Position numbers and translations under genes: made by a program
Shown here: positions 37,052 through 47,030 of the stretch, piece by piece
Layout of the letters: each line of letters begins with the position of its first letter
Position numbering within the stretch: position 1 is the stretch's first letter
The notes under the pieces: generated by a model
Databases searched by the model: none
What the model saw: only the letters and a program-made list of their open reading frames with translations
Told to the model about the DNA's origin: nothing
DNA from: MPNP01 sp026710155
GTDB lineage: Bacteria; Pseudomonadota; Alphaproteobacteria; Rhodobacterales; Rhodobacteraceae
Direction: 5' to 3'
Assembly (NCBI GenBank): GCA_965200885.1
Contig: OZ241737.1
Location: 1,116,001-1,180,000 of the forward strand
DNA: 64,000 nt

Positions 37052-38125
37052 TTACTCGGAAGGTAGGAGAACAGGACCAATGTCGGAGAATGACATCAAA
37101 ATATTGGATCCCACATTGAGCGGATTATCTACATCGTCCATAACCATGAATACCTGCCCAAATGAACCTTCTATCGTATATTCCATCCTGACTCCAACAT
37201 AGGTTGATTTGACGATGGTTGCAGGTATGCCTGATTCATGCCCCACCAACAATCTGGAAGGACGTACAGCGAGGATGGCAGGTCCAGATGCTAGGCCACG
37301 TGAGGGCAATTGATGATGGTAATCCTCAATCTCAATTGTTGCCACATTATCCTTGACTTGTGTTATTGTACATGAAATCAGATTTGCCTCACCAATGAAG
37401 TCGGCAACAAAACTGTCGTTTGGAGAATCGTAGAGTTCTCGCGGTGTCCCGATCTGGGCAATTGCAGCGTTTCGCATCACGACGATTTGGTCCGAAACAG
37501 CCAAGGCTTCCTCTTGATCATGGGTAACATATACTACGGTGAGTCCAGTTTCTTGCTGAATGGCCCGAATGTCCTCCCTTACCTGACGACGGAGTTTGGC
37601 ATCAAGATTGGAGAGTGGCTCGTCAAAGAGGAGTACTTGTGGTTCCAATACCAAGGCCCTGGCCACGGCAACCCTTTGCTGCTGTCCTCCCGAAAGCTCA
37701 CTTGGCAACCTAGCTCCGAATCCCTTCAGGCCAAGCAAGGCCAAGCCCTGATTGGCCCTATCTCTGGCTTCGTTCTTGTCAAGCCCTGAAAAGGTCAGGC
37801 CATACATGACATTTTCAAGGACATTCATATGGGGAAACAATGCATAGGACTGGAAGACCATGGTAACGTCCCGTTCAGTAGCAGGCAAAAGGGTTACATC
37901 CTGATCGCCAATGAGAATGCGTCCCGAAGTTGTCATTTCGAGTCCGGCAATCATTCTCAGTGTTGTCGTTTTGCCACAACCGGAAGGTCCCAGCAGAGTT
38001 ACAAGTTTTCCAGCTTCAATATCCAGATCGATATTGTCCACAGCAACAATATCCTTACCAAAAATCTTGGTTACACCCTCGAACCTTACGGGAGCAGCCC
38101 TTCTGCCCAATTTAATGTTGTTCAT
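37052..38125 (-). CDS. fbpC: FbpC-type ferric iron ABC transporter ATPase
   Basis: This 357-residue ATPase starts at ATG 38125; a longer frame would overlap the permease gene. Walker A is GPSGCGKTT, the signature is LSGGQQQRVAVARAL, Walker B is VLLFDEPLSNLDA, and a TOBE-like C-terminal domain follows (residues about 250-357). Its role is energising uptake of ferric iron with FbpA and FbpB. The three genes run in the same direction with 3-4 base gaps, an evident operon. Confidence 0.9.
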   Translation of the reverse strand: MNNIKLGRRAAPVRFEGVTKIFGKDIVAVDNIDLDIEAGKLVTLLGPSGCGKTTTLRMIAGLEMTTSGRILIGDQDVTLLPATERDVTMVFQSYALFPHMNVLENVMYGLTFSGLDKNEARDRANQGLALLGLKGFGARLPSELSGGQQQRVAVARALVLEPQVLLFDEPLSNLDAKLRRQVREDIRAIQQETGLTVVYVTHDQEEALAVSDQIVVMRNAAIAQIGTPRELYDSPNDSFVADFIGEANLISCTITQVKDNVATIEIEDYHHQLPSRGLASGPAILAVRPSRLLVGHESGIPATIVKSTYVGVRMEYTIEGSFGQVFMVMDDVDNPLNVGSNILMSFSDIGPVLLPSE

Positions 38126-38129
38126 ACCC

Positions 38130-40340
38130 TCACACCCCAGTCCCTTGAAGCGCCCTTCTGCCAATCTGTACCCTTCCAACAAGAAGTTGCAATATACCCA
38201 CCACTGCCAGCATGACAAAGATCAATGTAGTTGAATAAGCTATGGCAAGACCGTAGTCATTGTTCTCGACACGCCCAATTATGTAGCTGGTTGCCATATC
38301 ATATTCTGCTGAAACAAGAAAAATTACCGCCGAGATTGCAGTCATGGCACGGACAAAACTGTAGATAAGAGCTGCAAGAATTGCTGGCTTGAGAAGGGGC
38401 AAAATAACCTTGCGGAATGTATGCCAACTATTTGCACCAAGTGTCAGGGACGCCTCATCAAGTGATCGGTCCAGTTGCGTCATGGATGCAATTCCAGCTC
38501 TTACACCAACCGGCATATTACGAAAAATGAAACTTACCACAAGAATGACGCCCGTACCGGTTATTTCAATCGGTGGTACATTGAAGGCAAGTATATAACT
38601 TACTCCGATTACAGTTCCAGGTATGGCAAAGGATAACATGGTACCGAATTCGAATGTTTGCTTTCCGGCAAAATTCTTGCGTGTTAACAGATATGCCGTC
38701 ACGATTCCTACTGCAGCAGTCAAGGGGGCAGCTATTCCAGCAATGGTAATCGTTGTCCAGAAACTGTCCCAGGCAGCCCCTGACCATCGGATGCCTGAAT
38801 CCTCTATCCTGACCGAAAAGGCTGTAACATAATGCTTGAATGTCAGTGTGTTGTTTACACCCCAGAGTTCAACCATACTGCCGTAAACGATCATACTGTA
38901 GACGATGAGTGTAAAAAGAGCCCAAATGACAGCAATTGTGATGACAACTATCGACAGCCCACGGGGTAGGTGGGGATGCACTCCCGCATCTCCCTTGCCT
39001 GTTACCGTGGTATAATTCTTTTTTCCTAACCAGGCACGTTGGGCATAAAAGGCCGAAAGGGTAAAGCATAACAGAACTATCGCCAGAACGGCAGCCCGTC
39101 CCTGATCGTATTGTGCCCCGACGATCGCAAAGAAAATCTCGGTTGACAGTACATCAAAATTCCCTCCCAGAACAAGCGGGTTGCCAAAATCTGCCATACT
39201 CTCGATGAAGCCAAGTAAAAAAGCATTTGCTATACCCGGGCGCATGAGTGGCAAGGAGACCGTTTGAAATGTCTGGGAGCTATTGGCCCGCAAGGTCTGT
39301 GCTGCTTCCTCCATGGCAGGAGACACACCTTCAACAACCCCTATCAGAACCAGGAAGGCAATTGGGGTATAGGCCAAGGTTTGTGCAATCATTATACCAG
39401 GTAAACCGTACAGCCACCTGGTGGGTTGTACACCAAGGAGGTCAGCTATGAAGACAGTCACAGAACCAGATCGGCCAAACAAAAGGATCAAGGCAAGTCC
39501 TATCACGAATGGTGGGGTGATTATCGGAAGTACGGTCAGGGCACGCAACGACCGCTGGTATCGGAATCTGGACCGGGTGGCAACAAGGGCAAAGGCCAAA
39601 CCAAGCATGGTGGTCGTAAATCCTACAGAAATCGCCAGGAATAGGGAATTCCATGCAGCACCGCACCTGCCACCGGACAGACAAGCTAGCCCCCATAACC
39701 TGTCATCGAAAAATTTTGTGAAAAAGACACTTGTTGAATACTCTCCACCATCATCAATGAAGGCGGAGAAAAGCATATTGGCAATGGGATACCCGACAAA
39801 AACCAGTACGATTGCAATTACACCTCCAATCGCCCCGGCTACAAAAACATCCCCCCCAACTGCACCTCGTGCAGCGATCCCTTGGGTAAAAATAAATAAA
39901 AATGAAATGGCACACAGCATTGCACCATATCCCATTCCGAATTGACGATCCCCGAGATCACCTAACAAGGATTCCAGCCAGGCAAAATTATACCCTCGTA
40001 TGCCAATTCCAAAACCCTGGGCGAACAGCCAAAAAAATCCAATTCCCCCGATCAGGATCAGTCCCCGGGCGAAGAGAGGATCAGATTTTCTGAGACCGAT
40101 GAGGGTTATCGGAAAGGCAAGGAGAATTAAAACAGGTGATAGCCACAGTTTTTCACCTTGAATGAGCAAAAAGGCCGCGGGAGCATAATCCGAATCCAAT
40201 GGATAGCCATCAAACACCCATCCAAAGGAAAAAAAACCATCCTCAATCCCATACCAGGGGAGGAGGCAATAACCAAACCACCCGACGATGATCCAAAGGA
40301 TCAATACCGGGCGGGTTGGATTGGTTACATTAAATGTCAA
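38130..40340 (-). CDS. fbpB: FbpB-type ferric iron ABC transporter permease (double domain)
   Basis: This 736-residue inner-membrane protein carries two fused permease halves. Each half has an EAA-type cytoplasmic loop: EEAAQTLRANSSQTFQTVSLPL and DEASLTLGANSWHTFRKVILPL. About 12-14 spans are seen, with several more in a longer N-terminal section. It forms the channel through which iron delivered by FbpA passes. It ends 4 bases before the fbpC start. Confidence 0.9.
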   Translation of the reverse strand: MTFNVTNPTRPVLILWIIVGWFGYCLLPWYGIEDGFFSFGWVFDGYPLDSDYAPAAFLLIQGEKLWLSPVLILLAFPITLIGLRKSDPLFARGLILIGGIGFFWLFAQGFGIGIRGYNFAWLESLLGDLGDRQFGMGYGAMLCAISFLFIFTQGIAARGAVGGDVFVAGAIGGVIAIVLVFVGYPIANMLFSAFIDDGGEYSTSVFFTKFFDDRLWGLACLSGGRCGAAWNSLFLAISVGFTTTMLGLAFALVATRSRFRYQRSLRALTVLPIITPPFVIGLALILLFGRSGSVTVFIADLLGVQPTRWLYGLPGIMIAQTLAYTPIAFLVLIGVVEGVSPAMEEAAQTLRANSSQTFQTVSLPLMRPGIANAFLLGFIESMADFGNPLVLGGNFDVLSTEIFFAIVGAQYDQGRAAVLAIVLLCFTLSAFYAQRAWLGKKNYTTVTGKGDAGVHPHLPRGLSIVVITIAVIWALFTLIVYSMIVYGSMVELWGVNNTLTFKHYVTAFSVRIEDSGIRWSGAAWDSFWTTITIAGIAAPLTAAVGIVTAYLLTRKNFAGKQTFEFGTMLSFAIPGTVIGVSYILAFNVPPIEITGTGVILVVSFIFRNMPVGVRAGIASMTQLDRSLDEASLTLGANSWHTFRKVILPLLKPAILAALIYSFVRAMTAISAVIFLVSAEYDMATSYIIGRVENNDYGLAIAYSTTLIFVMLAVVGILQLLVGRVQIGRRALQGTGV

Positions 40341-40343
40341 ATG

Positions 40344-41372
40344 TCACTGAGGCAGGACGGATACTTCTTCGTCCCATTTCTGCAACAAGCGTTTTCGTTC
40401 GGCCGAAGAGCCGTATTTCTTGAAGTCGTAATCTATCAATTGGATCTGACTCATGTCCGGCGCCGAGGGAGAAGTCTCTGATGAACGATTTGATGGTACC
40501 TGAAAAGCGTTTACCTGGAGGGCCAGATTTTGCGCATCCGCGCTTAATGCCCAATCGTAAAACATTTTTGCTTCATCCAGATTTCGTGCTCCATTGATAA
40601 TTGACATCGACCCGATTTCGTAACCAGTTCCTTCACAAGGGGCAACCACCACGATCGGGAAACCCGATACTGCCTGCTTGACGGCATCATGCATAAAAAC
40701 GATCCCGATGGTATTCTCACCACGCCCTGCAGCTTTGATTGGGGCCGACCCGGATTTTGTATACTGGTTGATATTTTTATGAAGCCCCTTCATGAATTCA
40801 AATCCTTCATCTTCGCCAAAAATCTGAACCATTGAGGCAAGGGTGGTATAGGCTGTTCCCGATGAATTGGGATTGGCCATCTGGACATGACCCTTGTACT
40901 CGGGTTTTAGAAGATCCTTCCAGCATGCCGGAACCGGTAAATTGTTGGCCTCCAAAATATCGGAATTATAACCGTATCCCAATGCTCCGGAATAAATTCC
41001 GATGGTGCGGTTTGCGGAACTCTCGGCCTGGCTGATTGCCCAATCGTGCAGTTGGTCCCGCATGGGTGACAAATATTCCATGGTCAAACCTTCCTCGGCA
41101 GCCTGCAGATGGGGATCACCAGTTCCACCCCACCAGATATCCCCTTTGGGATTTGAGGATTCTGCACGAATTTGGGCAAAGGTTTCCCCAGAGGATTTCC
41201 GGGTCATGTTTACATCAATGCCAGTAGCATCTTCAAAACTGCGTGCCAACAACTGGCACCAATCTTCTTGAGCACTACAATAAAGGGTTAATTTGTCCGC
41301 TTGCGAGGCATTGATTGATGCTCCCAGAATAATCAATGAACTTGCAAATGTAACTAACAGTCTTTTCAACAT
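40344..41372 (-). CDS. fbpA: FbpA-type ferric iron-binding periplasmic protein
   Basis: This 342-residue protein begins at ATG 41372, with GGAGGAG 6 bases before it; an upstream ATG in frame has no ribosome site. A signal peptide (LLVTFASSLIILGASINASQA) leads to a mature binding protein with KLTLYCSAQEDWCQLL, and a GIDVNMTRKSSGE segment. It captures ferric iron in the periplasm. The transport partners follow it directly. No Tyr pair could be assigned with certainty. Confidence 0.85.
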   Translation of the reverse strand: MLKRLLVTFASSLIILGASINASQADKLTLYCSAQEDWCQLLARSFEDATGIDVNMTRKSSGETFAQIRAESSNPKGDIWWGGTGDPHLQAAEEGLTMEYLSPMRDQLHDWAISQAESSANRTIGIYSGALGYGYNSDILEANNLPVPACWKDLLKPEYKGHVQMANPNSSGTAYTTLASMVQIFGEDEGFEFMKGLHKNINQYTKSGSAPIKAAGRGENTIGIVFMHDAVKQAVSGFPIVVVAPCEGTGYEIGSMSIINGARNLDEAKMFYDWALSADAQNLALQVNAFQVPSNRSSETSPSAPDMSQIQLIDYDFKKYGSSAERKRLLQKWDEEVSVLPQ

Positions 41373-41523
41373 AGGTATCTCCTCCCAATACAATTGTCTA
41401 TATTCCCAGCCTTTGGTTTTACACTCCAATCCAAAGTAGCTTAGGCTCTAACCAAGAGGTTACCCATTCGGAACAAGTGTGTCAAGCACATGCCTAGATT
41501 CAATTTTTTGGATGATGTCAGGT

Positions 41524-42603
41524 TTATGAATTGAGATTTACGAGATGGTTGTCCCATTCAATATCATGTTTGACATCCGTAAAACCTTCACCAGTCCAAT
41601 ATCTTGCCAACCCCTTGCCAGTCGTAAACATAAACCCTTCATCAATTGCAGTAACTCCACAAATATCCTGTAAAACAAAAGATGAAACGAGTGTTTTGTC
41701 TGCGCTGTCAAAAATCTGGGCAATATTTCCTCTTGGAGCAGTATTGGCCAGTAATTTTCCATCTGAATTGAACGATACACTGCCCAGATAGGCAAGAAGC
41801 TGAGGATGTTCATCATTTGAATGAAGCATGACTGGTTTTTGATCGCCCAAACGATGGGTTCCAAGCAACGCTGGAGCAGTTTCGACTCTTCCTTGCCATT
41901 GGCAGGCAAAAGCAACCAGACCATCATTTCTTATTGCCAAATGCCTGATCGAGTTCATATGTTCGGAGTGTGCCGGCTCGATCTGATCAATTATTTTCCC
42001 GTCAATGGAAACATAGCTAAGATTTGGCCTCATCATGGGAACATTCAGTTTTGCCCTGCCGCTTTCTGGGTGGGTTTCAATGCCCCCATTGGCAACCACG
42101 AGAATCTCCTGTTCGGAAATATACTTGATGTCATGGGGCCCAATACCGCCAGAGCCAATCTCTCCAACCCGATGATAACCGTTTCGTGTATCCCAAATAC
42201 CAATCCTGCCGGCAGCTGCTTCATAATCATTCTCGGTTGTGAACATGAGACTGCCATCTGCTGAAAATGTCCCATGACCAAAAAAATGATACTCTGGTGG
42301 TGCATCAAGTATTTGTTTGACCTTTCCGTTCGTACAGTCAATGACCATGGCAAAATTGCCGGGACGTCGTGCAAAGGCAACAGCTTCAGCTTGGACCGGA
42401 TGTGCAGCCGCTTCGTGAGCTCGGGCAGGAAGGGATATCTTGAACAGCAGGTTTCCTTTACTGGTCAGTCCACACATGACATGTCGATTGCCAGATTCTC
42501 GACCGGCGGAAAGAAATGCTGGATTGCCCAAATCAGCCCAACTCGCAACAGGTACAATTCCTGCTGCAAGCATACCAGTTAGAAAGCCCCTTCGAGTTGT
42601 CAT
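41524..42603 (-). CDS. DUF1513 beta-propeller-like protein, Tat signal
   Basis: This protein of about 359 residues has a twin-arginine signal (TTRRGFLTGMLAAG) and a repeat-rich domain that probably folds as a beta propeller (FTTENDYEAAAGRIGIWDTR, GGIGPHDIKYI, GSVSFNSDGKLLAN). DUF1513 proteins are found with imelysin and di-heme oxidase genes in iron-linked clusters. ATG 42603 is chosen; a start 12 bases earlier overlaps the preceding imelysin gene. Its exact function is unknown. Confidence 0.85.
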   Translation of the reverse strand: MTTRRGFLTGMLAAGIVPVASWADLGNPAFLSAGRESGNRHVMCGLTSKGNLLFKISLPARAHEAAAHPVQAEAVAFARRPGNFAMVIDCTNGKVKQILDAPPEYHFFGHGTFSADGSLMFTTENDYEAAAGRIGIWDTRNGYHRVGEIGSGGIGPHDIKYISEQEILVVANGGIETHPESGRAKLNVPMMRPNLSYVSIDGKIIDQIEPAHSEHMNSIRHLAIRNDGLVAFACQWQGRVETAPALLGTHRLGDQKPVMLHSNDEHPQLLAYLGSVSFNSDGKLLANTAPRGNIAQIFDSADKTLVSSFVLQDICGVTAIDEGFMFTTGKGLARYWTGEGFTDVKHDIEWDNHLVNLNS

Positions 42604-42604
42604 G

Positions 42605-43618
42605 TCAATCACCATCCAACGAATTGAAACCGGCAGCTATGCCCAGATCCTGGGCAAGTACCTGGTTGATCATTTCCCTGATTTGTTCTAGTTGATTACG
42701 AATTTCCTGCAATTTCATTTGGCCTTCCGGTTCCACTACAGTAGATAGATCCGGTGAGTCTACCAATGCTAGACTTGCCTGTGCTTTTGCAAATGAGGAA
42801 TCCAGCAACATGGTGGTGTCACTATTGGATTCCGATAACATGAAACTAAGTTCCCGGAGTGCCAAGAGAGATAATTCGACATGCCGTTGTGACCTTGATG
42901 ATCGGCGTGCCTCTGCCCGGTTGGGTCGTGAATGGTCAATCGTTCCAAGTGGTCTCCCAAGGCGCAAATCCGATGTAAATTCAAGGCCGGTTGCCAAGGA
43001 TGTGAACAACGCCCTCAGAACTTCTTCCTCATTACGATATATACCTTCAGGATTAGGATTCCGCAAAAGATGAGCAAACTGTTTTTCCCAATCATTATGG
43101 ATATTGGTGGAAATACTCGAAATGTCCCTGGAAATGGCCCGTATCAACCTGCAGAGGTAATCAGATTCGGAATTGTTGATGAAATTGCTGTCATACAACA
43201 GCATTTCGAGAGCAAAAAAACCGCGACCAGCGACTGATACGGTCATGAATTCCTCGGGGTCGTCAACTACCGGATCCAACTCTGAAATAAGCGAGTTGAG
43301 CGTCCTGTTGATCCTCCCCCTAGTGTCCGGCCAAAAGGACAGGGCAAATCCGCGATCAAAATATTCAGTTGGCCCAAAGCGAAGATGACCAGCTGATATC
43401 CAGGCATCAAAAGCCTTATTGAAGGCTGGTCGCAAGTTTATGCCCAAACCTTCACATGACTGTTCGGATTCCTTTTTCAGTTCAACAGCTGCATTGGCAA
43501 GAGCAGCAAAGCGGACCAAAATATGGTTATCGACGACATTATTGACAATTGAGGCTCTTTCCTGGGCAAAGACGGTTGCAGGAATAACAACCATTAGTGC
43601 CAAATATGTCAAACGCAT
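42605..43618 (-). CDS. Imelysin-family lipoprotein-like periplasmic protein
   Basis: This 337-residue exported protein has a signal peptide ending TVFAQ. The mature part is an all-helical imelysin fold: AFDAWISAGHLRFGPTEYFDRGFAL and GRGFFALEMLLYD, the latter matching the family's GxxxxE region. Imelysins (IrpA, EfeO-like) are linked to iron uptake. It overlaps the stop of the di-heme gene by one base (TGATG type) and is followed closely by DUF1513. Confidence 0.85.
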   Translation of the reverse strand: MRLTYLALMVVIPATVFAQERASIVNNVVDNHILVRFAALANAAVELKKESEQSCEGLGINLRPAFNKAFDAWISAGHLRFGPTEYFDRGFALSFWPDTRGRINRTLNSLISELDPVVDDPEEFMTVSVAGRGFFALEMLLYDSNFINNSESDYLCRLIRAISRDISSISTNIHNDWEKQFAHLLRNPNPEGIYRNEEEVLRALFTSLATGLEFTSDLRLGRPLGTIDHSRPNRAEARRSSRSQRHVELSLLALRELSFMLSESNSDTTMLLDSSFAKAQASLALVDSPDLSTVVEPEGQMKLQEIRNQLEQIREMINQVLAQDLGIAAGFNSLDGD

Positions 43619-45180
43619 CAGAGACTCTCCAAAAATTTAAGCAATGCATCCCGATCGAATTTGGGCATTGAAATTATCATTTCCCGTTGTTGTTCAGCTT
43701 CTCCTCCATGCCAGAGTATTGCCTCAAGCAAATTGCGGGCTCGACCATCATGAAGGAATTGGGTATGCCCGCTAACCAATTCGGTCAAACCTATGCCCCA
43801 AAGTGGTGGAGTTCGCCATTCACGGCCACTGGCTGTAACTTCTGGCCTGTTATCGGCCAGACCTTCGCCCATGTCATGTAACAATAGATCGGTATAAGGC
43901 CAGATGAGTTGGAAACTTTGCTCATCTTGGTTGTTCAGACGGTGAGTCACGAATTTGGGCGTGTGGCATTGATTGCAACCCGTCTGATAAAAGATACGCT
44001 TACCCTTCAGAACGGTCGGGTCATCAACATTTCTACGTGCCGGCACACCAAGGTTTCTGCTGTAAAAGGTCACAAGGTCCATACCCACCTCATCAATTTC
44101 AAAAACCCGTTCATCGCCATCTCCATGCATGGTTTTCCGGCATGCTGGCTGGTTTTCTGTACAATCTCCCCATGGAGAGGGAAACAAGGCTGAAGAAATA
44201 CCAATATCCATTGCGAATGCCTGGGCTGTTTGTTCCTTTATGGTTGGAACCGATGCCTTGTGGCCAAATCGACCAAGCATGGGCTGATCAAATTCCTTTG
44301 ACCAGACTATGTTGGGGCGACCCGAAATGCCATCACCATTGTTATCCAGCGGGTCCGAATTGGCGATAATGTCAGAGGCGGGAATTGCCTCAAGCAATCC
44401 CAAACCTATCATCTGTTGGGCAACACGGGGTGAAAACATTGCTTTCAAATGAAGGGGGCCATAACCCAGATTTTCAGAATTGTAGGTGGGATGTCTCAAA
44501 TAAGCGATTTCGCCATCAGACAGTACCACCTCTTCATCCTCATAGGTAATGGACAATCGGTGTTCAGCCTGTATACCGGGAAGGCTGAAATCCTGCATTT
44601 GCTGGCCATAATTCGGTTCCGGCAGGGTAGGAATGAAACCCGGAATCCTATTGTTCCGCTCGTCGACTTCACCTGGTAACGACACCTTCAAAATCATTGA
44701 AATGGCGTTATCCTCTCCACTTTTGGGAACATGGCCACGCCCGTCCTTAATGTGACAACGCTGGCAAGACCGTGCGTTAAACAGAGGTCCAAGACCATCA
44801 GAGGCAAGGGTGGAAGCAGGTGAAGAAACCCAAACTTTTCGAAATAGGCCATTGCCAACGAGAAAATCAAGTTCATCTTCGAATGAAACGTTTTTGGAGG
44901 GCTGAGAAAACGCCTCCCTGTCCATTTGGGCACGTACGGTGGCAGCACCAGCGGAATTCGTTTCGAATTGTTCGGGTTTGGAAAAGTCTGATGTCGGGCC
45001 TGTAACCGAATTAATTCTTTTAATTTCTTCCCCCGTGCGTTCCATGAAATCCAGATGTAGATCTTCCAAGACGGTTTCTGCAGGCGCACTGCTGTAGAAT
45101 AACAATGACAGAAACACCCAAAGTGCCTTGCAGGACATTGAAATATTGATAAATGTCCATCTGGTGATACACAACATCAT
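43618..45180 (-). CDS. DUF1111 di-heme oxidoreductase
   Basis: This 520-residue periplasmic protein has two CxxCH haem sites, CQRCH and CNQCH. A signal-like hydrophobic segment (LWVFLSLLFYSSAPA) is present at residues about 20-35. The family is called thiol oxidoreductase or di-heme oxidoreductive DUF1111, and resembles MauG/CcpA peroxidases. It is probably an electron-transfer partner of the imelysins in iron handling. It is encoded between two imelysin genes. Confidence 0.9.
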   Translation of the reverse strand: MMLCITRWTFINISMSCKALWVFLSLLFYSSAPAETVLEDLHLDFMERTGEEIKRINSVTGPTSDFSKPEQFETNSAGAATVRAQMDREAFSQPSKNVSFEDELDFLVGNGLFRKVWVSSPASTLASDGLGPLFNARSCQRCHIKDGRGHVPKSGEDNAISMILKVSLPGEVDERNNRIPGFIPTLPEPNYGQQMQDFSLPGIQAEHRLSITYEDEEVVLSDGEIAYLRHPTYNSENLGYGPLHLKAMFSPRVAQQMIGLGLLEAIPASDIIANSDPLDNNGDGISGRPNIVWSKEFDQPMLGRFGHKASVPTIKEQTAQAFAMDIGISSALFPSPWGDCTENQPACRKTMHGDGDERVFEIDEVGMDLVTFYSRNLGVPARRNVDDPTVLKGKRIFYQTGCNQCHTPKFVTHRLNNQDEQSFQLIWPYTDLLLHDMGEGLADNRPEVTASGREWRTPPLWGIGLTELVSGHTQFLHDGRARNLLEAILWHGGEAEQQREMIISMPKFDRDALLKFLESL

Positions 45181-45211
45181 CAGTCAAGTACCACCGGACA
45201 GATTTTGGATT

Positions 45212-46471
45212 TTACTGGAATACAGCTTCGGGATTATCCAAGCTATCCGAACCTTCAAACTCGATTTGATCAAGTCCAAGTGCAGCGACCACCCGTTCGA
45301 TTGATCGTGTCTGGTCAACCAATGCATCAATACCAGACATGACAAGTGCTTCACCAGCATCATTCCCGCGTTGGAGCATTTGATCATATGCAAATCCAGC
45401 TTCTGCAGTTTGCTTGATGTTTCCGAGTGCCAGCATTGTATTGTGTAAACGGCTACGCATTTCGGCATCAAGACCGGAATCAACTTGCTTTACCATATCA
45501 GATAAGGAAGGTCCTGAGACGACCGACCCGTCAATCCTTACATATGAACCATGATAGACATTTAAAATACCCTTGCCATCGTAGTAATGACTGTTGTGTG
45601 TATTGTCGGAGAAGCAATCATGTTCTTCTTCCGGATCATTGAGCAACAAACCCAGCCGCATGCGTTCACCTGCCTGTTCGCCATAGCTCAGACTTCCCAT
45701 GCCTGTCAGAATTGTAGAGATACCAGCATTCTCGTCGGCCATGAGGGAGGCGCGTGCCTCACCATCGGCAGCCCATTGTCCAACAATCCATTCCAGGTCG
45801 CTAACCAGTAGATCGGTTGCAGCCTTGAGATACTGTCCGCGCCGGTCACAATTTCCATTGGTGCATTGATTGTCCATGGCGTAATCAGTCCATGGACGAT
45901 TGCCAGCTCCCGGTCCATGTCCATTGAGGTCCTGTCCCCAAAGCAGGAATTCGATGGCATGGTAACCTGTGGCCACATTTGCTTCAACCCCCTCAGCTTC
46001 ATGTAAAACCTCTTCGAGCAATTCAGGAGTGATTTCAGTTGCATCTACCATCTGGCCTGACAATGTGAAGGTCTGATTTGCCACGACATTCAATGCGGCC
46101 AGTTCATTTTCCTCGGTTGGACCTCCATAGGAGCCATCAACATAATCTATGAGACCCTCATCAAGCGGCCAGGCGTTTACCTTGCCTTCCCAATCATCGA
46201 CAACGGCATTGCCAAAACGATAGACCTCGGTCTGTTGATAGGGTACTCGGGAAGCCAACCATGTATTCCTGGCTGCTTCAAGAGCGCCGGCAGAAGGGTT
46301 TTCAACCAGATCATCCACTGCTTCCCGAAGATTCATGGCCCTTGAAAGGCTGTCGGCATATTTTGCCTCGGCAATATTCGCATAGGTTTCCAAAACCCCA
46401 ACCTTGGTTGCGGCATGAAGTGGATAAGCCAATAATAGTAACACGATTATTATAGAAAAAAACTTTTTCAT
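45212..46471 (-). CDS. Imelysin (IrpA/ICMP-like) iron-regulated periplasmic protein
   Basis: This 419-residue protein has a signal peptide (FFSIIIVLLLLAYPLHAAT) and the imelysin signature GYHAIEFLLWGQDLNG, the family GxHxxE motif. A helical M75 domain covers the rest. IrpA-like proteins are iron-regulated and needed for growth on low iron in some bacteria. It is the first gene of the minus-strand block, 31 bases ahead of the di-heme gene. A palindrome in its upstream region may be an operator. Confidence 0.9.
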   Translation of the reverse strand: MKKFFSIIIVLLLLAYPLHAATKVGVLETYANIAEAKYADSLSRAMNLREAVDDLVENPSAGALEAARNTWLASRVPYQQTEVYRFGNAVVDDWEGKVNAWPLDEGLIDYVDGSYGGPTEENELAALNVVANQTFTLSGQMVDATEITPELLEEVLHEAEGVEANVATGYHAIEFLLWGQDLNGHGPGAGNRPWTDYAMDNQCTNGNCDRRGQYLKAATDLLVSDLEWIVGQWAADGEARASLMADENAGISTILTGMGSLSYGEQAGERMRLGLLLNDPEEEHDCFSDNTHNSHYYDGKGILNVYHGSYVRIDGSVVSGPSLSDMVKQVDSGLDAEMRSRLHNTMLALGNIKQTAEAGFAYDQMLQRGNDAGEALVMSGIDALVDQTRSIERVVAALGLDQIEFEGSDSLDNPEAVFQ

Positions 46472-46586
46472 CTTTGAATCCTTAAATTGATAGTCCTGGA
46501 TCCTTCATCTACAGCTCTGCCATAATCATCATTTACCATGATATGCGCTTGGCTGAAATGAGATCAGATAAGCATGTATTATTTCC

Positions 46587-46599
46587 GACTAATTTAGTC
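46587..46599. promoter_or_regulatory. 13-base palindrome upstream of the imelysin operon
   Basis: GACTAATTTAGTC is a perfect palindrome around a central T, 116-128 bases before the first gene of the iron block. Its place in an iron-related promoter region suggests a repressor site. It does not match the E. coli Fur consensus closely; a RirA- or Irr-type regulator is possible. Confidence 0.35.
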
Positions 46600-46738
46600 A
46601 ACAATTTATTTAAGTTCTGATTTTTCCAATTCAAGAAGGATTCTGATGTTCCCCATGGGCTGTTCAGACAGGAGATGATACCAATTTCAAAATCAAGATT
46701 AATTGTTCAATCTGAAAAAATTTGGTCGGAAGGTCTTA

Positions 46739-46878
46739 GAGCCTGAATCATAAGTCACAAAAACAATGAAAGCGCTTCTGCGTGCTCTTAAATTCAGAAC
46801 CGACTTGGAACCGAAAATGGTTTTTGTGAGTGGAATTGTATTGAATTTGCTGCATTTATGGACTTATGGAACAATGTC
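46739..46878 (+). mobile_element. MITE copy 2 (about 140 bp, right end decayed)
   Basis: The left end GAGCCTGAATCATAAGTCA is the same as in copies 1 and 3, flanked by TTA. The right end reads GACTTATGGAACAATGTC, with several changes, so this copy is the most worn and its 3-base flanks differ (TTA and TGA). It contains no gene. It lies between the iron block and xthA. Confidence 0.75.
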
Positions 46879-46913
46879 TGAAGAATTTTGATCCAGTTGT
46901 TCGTTGATTTTCC

Positions 46914-47030
46914 AATCTAGTGCACTGTCAATTACATTTGGTACCCATATTTATAATAGAGATTCCCTTTATTCATAGGCATTCAAGGGAAAATGATGGG
47001 AGTCTTTTGTTTGAATCAGTGCACTAGATT
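46914..47030. repeat. 14-base inverted repeats bounding 117 bp at the xthA 3' end
   Basis: AATCTAGTGCACTG at 46914-46927 and its exact inverse at 47017-47030 bound 89 bases without a gene. The right repeat contains the xthA stop codon. No target duplication is visible. It may be a small non-autonomous element distinct from the nearby MITE, or the two arms of a transcript-end structure. Confidence 0.6.
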
